NCBI GenBank assembly: GCA_009760885.1
Contig: CM019692.1
Location: 58,828,964-58,892,963, forward strand
Direction: 5' to 3'
Length of the DNA stretch: 64,000 nucleotides
DNA from: Achatina immaculata
Taxonomy: Eukaryota > Mollusca > Gastropoda > Stylommatophora > Achatinidae
Positions 55,573 through 64,000 of the stretch are shown piece by piece (position 1 is the first letter of the stretch; the number at the start of each line of letters is the position of its first letter). The position numbers were made by a program, and so were the translations under genes. Under the pieces are notes generated by a model, which was not told the DNA's origin, searched no databases, and saw only the letters and a list, made by a program, of their open reading frames with translations.

Positions 55573-56091
55573 TGAAACTAAGAAGAAAAAAAAACTCGAG
55601 GAGGAATTCTGTCTTGGAAAAACAACGAAAGAGTCTGATCGATAAGGCTGAAATAAGAGAGAGTCTTGGATAGTTTGAGAATGAAAGTGAGGGTGGTTAC
55701 ATAAACCATGTACTTTTGCCTGTTGGTCATGTTCGATGTTCGGTGTTTACTGTATTTTCATATTTCCGTTAGCTCAGTATTTCGTTTCGTTGCTTGCTCT
55801 TGCCCTTCCATCGTTGACCTTGTTTTATTTTTGGGGCATATTTATTGATGGAGTAGGTGTACTAGTGTTTATGCCTGTTTTAAAATCAATATTAATTAAT
55901 CGCGAAGTACAAACATCAACAGTAACTCTGTTGCGGTGGAACTGTAGTGATTAATAATACCTTTCTTGCGCGCGCGCACGCACACACACACAGACAGAAA
56001 CATGGACTTTGGAAAAGAATGTAAATGGAAATAGCAAAAGGTGTCTCAATAATCCATTCACGTTAATGTAAAAGGGAGGGGGAGGAAGAGA
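55571..56091. other. Unique sequence with a CA run
   Basis: A gcgcgcgcacgcacacacac run lies at 55970-55991. The 72-codon frame 55736-55954 has no similarity I know. Confidence 0.45.
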
Positions 56092-56100
56092 AGAAGAAGA

Positions 56101-56135
<35 letters not shown>

Positions 56136-56145
56136 CAGCAGTAGC

Positions 56146-56177
<32 letters not shown>

Positions 56178-56256
56178 CAGCAGCAGTAGCAGTAGTAGTA
56201 GTAGTAGTGGTAGTAGTAGTAGTAGCAGCAGTAGTAGTAGTAGTGGTAGTAGTAGT

Positions 56257-56299
<43 letters not shown>

Positions 56300-56384
56300 C
56301 AGTAGCAGTAGTAGTAGTGGTAGTAGTAGTAGTAGCAGTAGTAGTAGTAGTAGTAGTGGTAGTAGTAGTAGTAGCAGCAGTAGC

Positions 56385-56416
<32 letters not shown>

Positions 56417-56420
56417 CAGC

Positions 56421-56451
<31 letters not shown>

Positions 56452-56475
56452 GTAGTGGTAGAAGAAGAAGAAGAT
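56092..56475. repeat. (AGT)n trinucleotide array, about 125 units
   Basis: A near-continuous AGT/AGC/GGT array is bordered by AGA units on both sides. The minus frame 56498-56058 (poly-Thr then poly-Leu) and plus frame 56317-56529 (poly-Val) are artefacts of the array. Confidence 0.98.
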
Positions 56476-56552
56476 ATTACGATAATCTTAAAAAGCAAAA
56501 TTCTTTCTACTTCCTTATTTTCTTGTTAATCAAGACTAACTTATATTACTGG

Positions 56553-56826
56553 GCGGGCCTGGTTGGCTGAGTAGTTAGACTCTCCGTTTACTAATCCGCT
56601 AGTGCAGGGTTCCAACAGTGTGGATTTTTTTTTTCTAGCACACAACAAAAAGGCTCTAGGATCCACCCAGCCTCTAAAAACGGGTACCGGAGAAACCTGG
56701 TAAAGTAAATGCGACCAGACTGATACTGGCCACATCAGACTTTCATGTGCCGATGGTCTTGGAAATACGGGACTAACACCGTATCCCAGATATCCCTTAT
56801 TGGCATGGCAACATTATTTTATCTTT
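56553..56826 (+). mobile_element. SINE family A, copy 6 (full length)
   Basis: The head has a clear A box (ggttggctgagtagttagac) and tccgtttactaatccgc, with a weaker B box (gcagggttccaacag). The body has atccacccagcctctaaaaa and ggagaaacctgg. The 3' module has agactttcatgtgccgatgg, cttggaaatacgggactaac and accgtatccc, ending tggcatggcaacatta. The head is of the Leu/Ser tRNA style. Confidence 0.88.
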
Positions 56827-57339
56827 CACATTTTAACTAATATTGTCGAGGGTGAAAATTAACTAACGTTGCAATTGTTTTCGTGAATGTTAACAAATGT
56901 GAAACTTGTCCTTGTCATCTTAAACTAACTTACTTTTGTGTGTGTGTTATTTTCGTGTAGTGAGGGAGCGAGTACTGTTGTGTCCATATGTAATACTGCG
57001 TTCTTTGTGATGGATAATATTGGCAGAAGGCTTCGACGGGCCTTCTATATTGTGTATATATATATATGTATAATATTTTTTCATTGTTCTCCCTGTAACT
57101 GTATTTTCAAACTTCTCAATAGGCTCCATAACGACAAGGATCAGATTGCCTACTTGATGTCAAGCTAAAGATGCGTAATGCAGGAATGAAAATTAGTTTA
57201 TACACAGGAGAATGAGAATATAACGGGAACAGTTAACATTCCCATGATGTTAATGTCTTGGGTCATCAAAGGATCTCAGAATCAGGACGAGAATTAACCA
57301 TGAATGGGCCGTATTCTGTATATATATATATAAAAAAGG
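56827..57339. other. AT-rich unique sequence
   Basis: Short TA runs occur at 57055-57066 and 57318-57331. No gene is recognised. Confidence 0.45.
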
Positions 57340-57575
57340 TAAAGGTAATCCTGTCATGCCTTAGAGGCACTTAGGGATATGGTGTTAGTGCCCATATTTT
57401 CCTTGACACTAGAGGGTGATATGGTCAGTATCACGCCTGGCCGCCTTTCCTTCCCCAACTCCAGAAGAAGTCGGATACCTATTTCTACAGTAGGGTGACT
57501 GGGGTGCCTCCGGCCAGAATCGAACTCCCGATCTTCGCCATGAGAGACCAGTGCACTAACCACTCCACCAGATAT
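57340..57575 (-). mobile_element. SINE family C, copy 4 (full length, reference copy)
   Basis: The minus strand starts tggtggagtggttagtgcac (A box) and ggtctctcatggcgaag, followed by atcgggagttcgattctggc (B box). The body has agaaataggtatccgacttc and gttggggaaggaaaggc. The 3' module has ggccaggcgtgatactgacc, ctctagtgtcaaggaaaat, gggcactaacaccatatccc and gcctctaaggcatgacagg, with a attaccttt tail. The 3' module closely follows that of SINE A, while the head is different. Confidence 0.88.
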
Positions 57576-58035
57576 CATATTTAGGACTAAATGTATGGTT
57601 TCGTTTAAAATTAGAATTGAAGATTCATCTGAAGTATGCAAAAATTAAAAAAAAAAGAGCGTAACTATAATTTGAATGAACCATTTCTAACACACAGGTT
57701 TTGCATAACTACAAAAACATGAAGCACAGCACTTAGAAGACACGCCCTCTGCAAAAGTCAGTTTAATTTCGTATTCATGATTGCTTCCGCATTAGCACAC
57801 TTCCCCACCCCCACCACCCCACCCCCTTTTTATGGTGCAGCCAGGAACTACAAAATGACATAGGCCAAAAAGAGACAACTGTGGGGGGAGCCAAATGGAC
57901 ACACGTTCGTTCACTGAACTGGCAACATTGGCAGACATCTGAGATCCTAGCAAATTATTGAACGATGCATTTCCTCTGCAGACGTTTTAAAAGCGCCATT
58001 TATCTACTCTCCCAGCTTCTGCTTTCCTGGTTTAA
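57576..58035. other. Unique sequence
   Basis: A C-rich stretch lies at 57801-57829. No gene is recognised. Confidence 0.45.
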
Positions 58036-58043
58036 ATCTACAG

Positions 58044-58494
58044 CTGTGATTCCTAGCATTTTTGCTTTTGTGCGCGACCTTAAACAGGCAAAAGTGCACG
58101 ACCCACGAACCCCTCTGAAAGATAAATAAATACGAGAATTGAACAACAACTAACTAGAACTGTCTCCATGCCCTTTCACATGGCGCAACTTCGCCACTAA
58201 TCATCGACAAAAAATTATGTATAATATCGCTTCCTTAAAAAAAAATCCAGAATTTTTTGTTTCAAGATATTATAAAATACTTAAGACATTTACGAGGAAA
58301 AAAAATCTATTTAAGTGAACAGTAGCGAGTGACGATGTTATTTTAATATTTACGCATGAAGACACTTAAAAGTAGTAGCATTACGCTAAAATCCCGTAAA
58401 TTTTATTTCAGACTTGTTATCATTTTTATTACTGTTATTTTTAATAATATCTTTTCACGACCCCAGCACCCTAATTTTAGTTGGGAGACTACTG
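58044..58494. mobile_element. hAT MITE, 451 bp
   Basis: The left end is ctgtgattcctagc. The right end in reverse is cagtagtctcccaac. The flanking octamers are atctacag (58036-58043) and ctctacag (58495-58502), with seven of eight identical and a central TA. Subterminal cgcgacc and cacgacccc motifs are typical of hAT elements. No open frame of note is present. Confidence 0.7.
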
Positions 58495-59361
58495 CTCTAC
58501 AGGCGTCTACGTTCATAATTCCCTCCTCCCCTCCCCCCCCCCCCAACACACACACAATTGTTCTCTGGTGGTCTTACTGAATGTATTAAGCTCTCACCCT
58601 GATCTAACTGTGCTTGTATCGATCCAAGACAAAAGCTATAAGTCTACTGTGTCTTCTCCTTAAGGCGTTAGGGCAGATGTATGAACATACGGGCTGACTA
58701 ACATCATTTATATGATACAACGCAGCCCGCACATGTAAACGATCAGCGAAGTATAGTGCAGTTATTTATAGATGTATTAAGTGCAGTAGCGCTGCGGGAA
58801 TGTGATGGAAGTAGCATGCGATAATAAGCAATTGTTTGTTCTTGTACGTTTCACTTTCAGAGGTAGACGGATGTTTATTTTGCATTTTTACAGCCGGGAC
58901 TGAAAGAGGGAAGGAACTGAGGAACAAACATCAACAAGAGATAAGAACAGTGAAACAGCAACCGAATATTTGAGCACAAAAGGCCTTTATCGAGGACAAC
59001 AGACGACAAAATAGACAGATAAATGCGCTCAAATGGACTGCCTGCGGTCCGCTGTGTGAGAAAATTCGGCACAGACTGCTCTGACAGATGGAAATTGAAA
59101 TATGAAGAGTGAGAAAAATCAGCCAATCGTGGAATACGATCAGTTAGAGACTGAGGCAGTGGAAGGGGAAATAATCTGTTGATATATAGCGTACTGAGTC
59201 ACAGAAATACTGCTCAGCCTTACTTAGACGTGTCCTCACGCTAACCACTTAGTTCTGCATCCAGAAGTATAAGAAAAAATCAGTGTACTTCACTCCCAGA
59301 CCCATGTTATCTTTTTCTGCTTCTGGATCGGCAGTCACAGATTTCAAGATATTAGTACAGT
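58495..59361. other. Unique sequence
   Basis: A poly-C/CA run occurs at 58531-58556. Short frames lack similarity. Confidence 0.45.
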
Positions 59362-59402
59362 AACGGTAGTCCTCTCATGCATTTAGAGGCACATAGGGAT
59401 TA
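59362..59402 (-). mobile_element. SINE family C, 3' end fragment
   Basis: The sequence ggtagtcctctcatgcattt followed by agaggcacatagggat matches the 3' terminus of SINE C in reverse. It stops abruptly after about 40 bp. Confidence 0.6.
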
Positions 59403-59736
59403 GTACAGTAAGACTTTAAAAAAATAATTTAATTCATTCTTTACACGCTTCTTCGATTTGACCGATCCTTAATATGTATCACCAGATCTGTTACTTGACT
59501 TTTCTTGTGCTACATAGTCAACTCATTGAGATATTGAGATTCTTATTTCCCTCCCTTCACGATCTATTCTTATTCTTTTCCCCCGGAGTTTTCCAGTGAT
59601 TACCAGGTTGTGTAATTTCTATCCTCTCCTGAACGTCCAGGCAAATGTAAACGTTGTTTGCTTGCCTTTTCAGTTAATTTTTTATCGTTCTGTAGTGTCT
59701 CTAGAAACATCTTCAATTTCTGCACTGGCCGACCAA
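59403..59736. other. Unique sequence
   Basis: Nothing is recognised. Confidence 0.45.
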
Positions 59737-59737
59737 A

Positions 59738-59787
<50 letters not shown>

Positions 59788-59817
59788 CCACGGCCTGATT
59801 CCTATTTTGGATTCCCC

Positions 59818-59862
<45 letters not shown>
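59737..59862. repeat. (TA)n and (GA)n microsatellites
   Basis: About 22 TA units at 59738-59782 and about 21 GA units at 59820-59861 are separated by 37 bp of unique sequence. Confidence 0.95.
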
Positions 59863-59863
<1 letters not shown>

Positions 59864-60041
59864 GATTTACTGTAGGCTGATGTTCCTGGTTATGCTCTTA
59901 AATTTTGCAACAAAGTTTACTGGTCTAGGGTTACAGTCCAGCGTTACCGGCGAGACAGAGACAGAGACACAGGATCTAGCCGGTAATTACGTGCTGGTTT
60001 ACGATGACAATGACCAAGATCTTATAAAAAGGTCTTGTCAA

Positions 60042-60110
60042 AGTTGGTGGTGGTGGTGGTGTTGGTGGTGGTGGTGGTGGTGGTGGTGGTGTTGGTGGTG
60101 GTGGTGGGGT
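60042..60110. repeat. (GGT)n microsatellite
   Basis: About 21 GGT units with gtt interruptions. The Trp-rich plus frame and Pro-rich minus frame are artefacts. Confidence 0.93.
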
Positions 60111-60275
60111 TCGCTTTTTTTCTCCCCTTTCGTTTGGTGACTTCTCATAAACGTTGAAGTTGCCCTCACCTCTCACATCGTCTAGACCATTATTATCCTG
60201 ACTTTGGACGATAACAAACTTTGGACAATAACAAACTTTGCACAATAACAGTGCATGCGTTTAAACATTCTTCTC

Positions 60276-60307
<32 letters not shown>

Positions 60308-60420
60308 TTCATTCGTCAATAAATGTCACAAGAAACCAGGTTTTTAGCAGTCAAGAACTCTGCCACCGCAGGCTTTTCAGCCGCATCGCCATTTTCCCCG
60401 TTATATTTATTTGTTTATTT
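60111..60420. other. Unique sequence with short repeats
   Basis: Three copies of a 16-bp acaataacaaactttg-like unit occur at 60206-60250, and an (AAT)n run at 60279-60306. Confidence 0.6.
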
Positions 60421-60680
60421 TGCTTGGCCTGTTAATTCAGTTGTACCAGGTTCAAGTCCCAGAAGTGGGGATTTTTTCTTCTGGTACTACCATAAAAAGA
60501 AGGCCCCCGGGGTCCACCCAGCCTCTAAAAATGGGCACCAGAGAAATCTGGGAAGGTAAATGCGGCCAGACGTGATACTGTCCATATCACACTTTCATGT
60601 GCCGAAGGTCGTGGAAATGCAGGCCTGACACCGTATCCACAATTTGCCTTAATGGCATGGAAACATTACCTTTACTTTTA
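60421..60680 (+). mobile_element. SINE family A, copy 7
   Basis: The head is shortened but has a good B box (ggttcaagtcccagaagtgg). It is followed by ggtccacccagcctctaaaa, ccagagaaatctgggaaggt, cggccagacgtgatactgtc, cacactttcatgtgccgaag, acaccgtatccacaa and tggcatggaaacattacctt. This is the cleanest 3' module of the family. Confidence 0.88.
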
Positions 60681-61619
60681 TTTATTTATTTGTTTATTGA
60701 CTCTCTAAATCCTTTAACGATAAAACTGACACCGATGTAAGTGATACTGGAAAGATCACCAGTTTGAAAACAGTTTATTTCTCATACTTTAGTTTGTCTA
60801 ATTACCAAAAAAAAAAAATCTCGCTACTTTTCAGCATTTTCTTGTACAGTATTCGATAAATCCACGTGGAGAGATAAATGTTAGTCATCTCTAACTCTGG
60901 TAGGCAGTGAGTCTTTTCTCAGTTTCAGCACGACAAAAGTTATGGATCTTCCTACCTGTGAGAGCTATGACATTTTTTTCCCATTAAGCATTGCGCATCT
61001 ATTGGTGATTAAAAACTTCAGCAACCACCGAAACGAAATGTTATTTCACATTTTTCTTAAAGTATCTGCGAACATGTAGTGTCCAAATAGATTTTAAAAG
61101 ACATAACAGTATAGTAGTTGGACGTTAAAGACAAAAGACCGAGGATCGCAGTATAGAATTGTGAAATAAATACTATTATTTTCACACATCAGAGTGAAAC
61201 TTCTATTGATTTTAGAAAAAAAAATACAACCAAACAAATAAACAAAAAGAAACGAAACAAAATTACAAGAGAGAAGGGGGGAAAAACGCTAGAATCAGCA
61301 AAAAATAAGAAAGCTGTTTAATTTCCAGTGTGTCAACAAGGACACCTCTCATACAAATATAATGTTGTAATTTATCTGTCATTATGCACTGTGCGAAAAG
61401 TAAATACATAATAAATATATGTCTGAAAATTGGCGGAGTATAATACAATTAGGACTGTAGACTACATAAATAATGCGTTGTTTGTTTAGTTACGAAACAC
61501 AGAAGAAGTGCTAGGAAAGCATTTATGCAATAGAAATTTGATTTCCTGTAAGTGAATAATAATCATTATTGTATTACTTGTACAGGCGAAAACAGTGATA
61601 AGTTCCTAAAGTAGGCTTT
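60681..61619. other. AT-rich unique sequence
   Basis: TTTA and A-rich runs occur. No gene or repeat family is recognised. Confidence 0.5.
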
Positions 61620-61775
61620 TGTAGTGTTGTATATGATTCTAGTAACATGAACTTGGTGGAAAGTTGATTTGCTGCTGTAGTGTTATATAAGATTCTATTA
61701 ACATGAACTTAGTGGAAAGTTGATTTGCTGCTGTAGTGTTGTATATGATTCTAGTAACATACATTTGTTGAAATA
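61620..61775. repeat. ~57-bp tandem repeat, about 2.7 copies
   Basis: The motif gtagtgttgtatatgattct is repeated three times, each followed by agtaacatgaacttggtgg or a variant. Confidence 0.92.
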
Positions 61776-61852
61776 CTGATTTCTGGTCTTCTGCAAAGTA
61801 GAGATTTGGTCACTGATGATCTGAGCTAAGATAGTCTAGGAAAAGCTAAAGC

Positions 61853-61854
<2 letters not shown>

Positions 61855-61905
<51 letters not shown>

Positions 61906-62225
61906 GGGATATAAAGAGATTTAAGGGGGATATAAGGAGATTTAGGAAAAGATAATGTAACATGTAAATATGCATCGTGTATATGTGTGTGCAAGAGGCA
62001 GGAGATAAGTGAGTGAGTGAGTGAGTGAGTGGGTGGGTGGGTGAGTGAGTGAGTGAGTGAGTGAGTGAGTGAGTGAGTGAGTGAGTGAGTGAGTGAAGGA
62101 GTGAGTGAGTGAGATTGAGTGAGTGAGTGAAAAAGGCGGGGAATGGGTGAGTGAGTAAGTGAGCGATCGAGCGAGGGAGGTACGGAAAGGAGGTGAGTTA
62201 GTAAATGAGTGAATGATTGAGGGAG
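61855..62225. repeat. (TA)n, then (GAGT)n array
   Basis: A TA run lies at 61857-61901. A GAGT/GGGT array spans about 62008-62130 with degenerate units to 62225. Minus frames encoding Ser-Leu-Thr-His repeats (62348-61836, 62232-61942) are artefacts. Confidence 0.95.
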
Positions 62226-62339
62226 CGAGCAAGTGAATGAAATTGTACTGTTATCACTAAATGTGTTCCAGAACAGACTGTGCTGTTTACCTTCTACAAC
62301 AAATTCTGAGATTACGCCTGAGGATGCGTCGTCCCATGC

Positions 62340-63085
62340 TGGTCTCATTTATCATCTACATACAGCCTTTGCCATTCACGTTGTCACATTTATCATCTAC
62401 ATACAGCCTTTGCCATTCACGTTGTCACATTTATCATCTACATACAGTATTTGGTATTCACGTTGTCACATTTATCATCTACATACAGCCTTTGCCGTTC
62501 ACGTTGTCACATTTATCATCTACATACAGTATTTGGTATTCACGTTGTCACATTTATCATCTACATAAGCCTTTGCCATTCACGTTGTCACATTTATCAT
62601 CTACATACAGTATTTGGTATTCACATTGTCACATTTATCATCTACATACAGTATTTGGTATTCACGTTGTCACATTTATCATCTACATACAGTATTTGGT
62701 ATTCACGTTGTCACATTTATCACGTACATACAGTCTTTGCCATTCACGTTATCACATTTATCATCTACATACAGTATTTGGTATTCACGTTGTCACATTT
62801 ATCATCTACATACAGTCTTTGCCATTCACGTTGTCACATATTATCATCTACATACAGTCTTTGATATTCACTTTGTCAAATTTATCATCTACATACAGTA
62901 TTTGGTATCCACGTTGTCACATTTATCACGTACATACAGTCTTTGCCATTCACGTTGTCACATTTATCATCTACATACAGTCTCTGATATTCACGTTGTC
63001 ACATTTATCACGTACATACAGTCTTTGCCATTCACGTTGTCACATTTATCACCTACATACAGTCTCTGATATTCACGTTGCTCAT
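62340..63085. repeat. 41-bp minisatellite, about 18 copies
   Basis: The unit is catttatcatctacatacag followed by tatttggtat or tctttgccat and tcacgttgtca. The two variants alternate or run in short blocks. The unit has no stop in the plus strand, so every plus frame stays open (62261-63148, 62451-62864, 62614-63069). These repeat-encoded frames are not supported as genes. Confidence 0.96.
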
Positions 63086-63429
63086 TCTGTTCATGTCTTT
63101 GTTGTTTTTAATGACATTTCCTCCTTTCCCTTCAAGCGACCTTTATGACAGTTTCCAACTCTTGAAAATATTTTCCTGTTTAATATCCTGCTCTTTGTGT
63201 TTTGATGACCTTTCATTTGATGACCGTCATTTCTTAGCTTGCCGCTCATTATAATAATAACATGGGTTAAGGAAACAACGTGTGGCCAATATTAAATACA
63301 AATAAGCCGTAGGATGATGATGATGCTGAATATTTTTTGCTGTGATTTTGTGGTTTCTTTTAACATGTCAGTATACTTACGTTCCCTCATTCAAAATACC
63401 TGTACTAGTACCTATTTTTATACGTAAGA
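63086..63429. other. Unique sequence
   Basis: A short GAT run lies at 63314-63325. No gene is recognised. Confidence 0.45.
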
Positions 63430-64000
63430 AGCAACTGTTACTGTGGCACTATAAAACTATTACCATCAGATGAAAGAAACAACTGTTACTGTGGCACTAT
63501 AAAACTATTACCATCAGGTGAAAGAAACAACTGTTACTGTGGCACTATAAAACTATTACCATCAGATGAAAGAAACAACTGTTACTGTGGCACTATAAAA
63601 CTATTACCATCAGATGAAAGAAACAACTGTTACTGTGGCACTATAAAACTATTACCATCAGATGAAAGAAACAACTGTTACTGTGGCACTATAAAACTAT
63701 TACCATCAGGTGAAAGAAACAACTGTTAGTGGCACTTTAAAACTATTACCACCAGATAACAGAGATAATTGTTACTGTAGCTCTTTGAAACTATACCATC
63801 AGATGAAAGAAACAGTTGTTAATGTAGCTCTTTGAAACTGTACCATCAGATGAAAGAAGCAACTGTTAATGTATCTCTTTGAAACTATACCATCAGATGA
63901 AAGAAATAATTTTGAAACTATACCATCAGATGAAAGAAACAATTGTTACTGTAGCACTTTGAAACTATTACCATCAAATGAGAGAAGAAATTGTTAATGT
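63430..64000. repeat. 48-bp minisatellite, about 12 copies, runs off the window
   Basis: The unit is gaaagaaacaactgttactg followed by tggcactataaaactatta and ccatcagat. The first six copies are almost identical. Copies after about 63720 are shorter and diverged. The array continues past 64000. Confidence 0.95.

Noticed and set aside
56058..56498. 146-codon poly-Thr/poly-Leu frame
   Set aside because: It is the minus-strand reading of an (AGT)n microsatellite.
57500..57575. Functional tRNA gene on the minus strand
   Set aside because: The tRNA-like region continues into a SINE body shared with four other loci.
62261..63148. 295-codon frame, the longest in the window
   Set aside because: It is a reading of a 41-bp tandem array that has no plus-strand stops. 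Overlapping frames are equally open.

Overview
The window reads as non-coding genomic DNA from an animal. No open reading frame resembles a host gene. Every protein similarity I can recognise belongs to a transposable element: RTE-like and other LINEs, Tc1, mariner, Tigger-like and hAT elements. Microsatellites and minisatellites are very dense and tRNA-derived SINEs recur. This mixture suits an invertebrate such as a lophotrochozoan (for example a mollusc), but that is an inference; no host gene or rRNA is present to fix the taxon. No CRISPR array, operon, plasmid or phage feature is present. LAYOUT. 1-4.4 kb: a degenerate minisatellite, a 21/24-bp array, and tetranucleotide and CT arrays. 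4.4-10 kb: two opposed LINE 3' ends, a Tigger-like relic, two mariner-tail relics, several SINEs and a complete but frameshifted Tc1 element (7946-9473). 10-22.3 kb: mostly minisatellites (55, 32/25, 34, 36, 35, 34, 37 and 40 bp), with a small hAT MITE and SINEs between. 22.3-24.7 kb: a long, inactivated RTE-type LINE with a trinucleotide tail. 24.7-37 kb: minisatellites, SINEs (one split by a hAT MITE) and two more LINE tails. 38.5-40.1 kb: a long inverted repeat flanking another LINE tail. 40.2-53.2 kb: the most structured part, with three copies of one LINE family. One copy is split by both a mariner (46643-47935) and a hAT element (48467-51095), and nearby are a Tc1/mariner-class element with near-perfect ends (43382-43975) and a LINE tail bounded by a perfect 44-bp inverted repeat. 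53.5-64 kb: SINEs, GA and AGT arrays, a hAT MITE and large 41-bp and 48-bp arrays. HOW THE PARTS RELATE. The hAT relic and at least four small elements share CAG-NGNTTCTC-like termini and 8-bp target duplications with a central TA, which fits one Buster-like source mobilising MITEs. Two SINE families with different tRNA heads share a 3' module. LINE 3' ends repeatedly abut microsatellites, each with a different motif. The most noteworthy observations are the double-nested LINE, the TE-linked inverted repeats, the TIR-intact but coding-dead element at 43.4 kb, and the unusual number of unrelated minisatellites.
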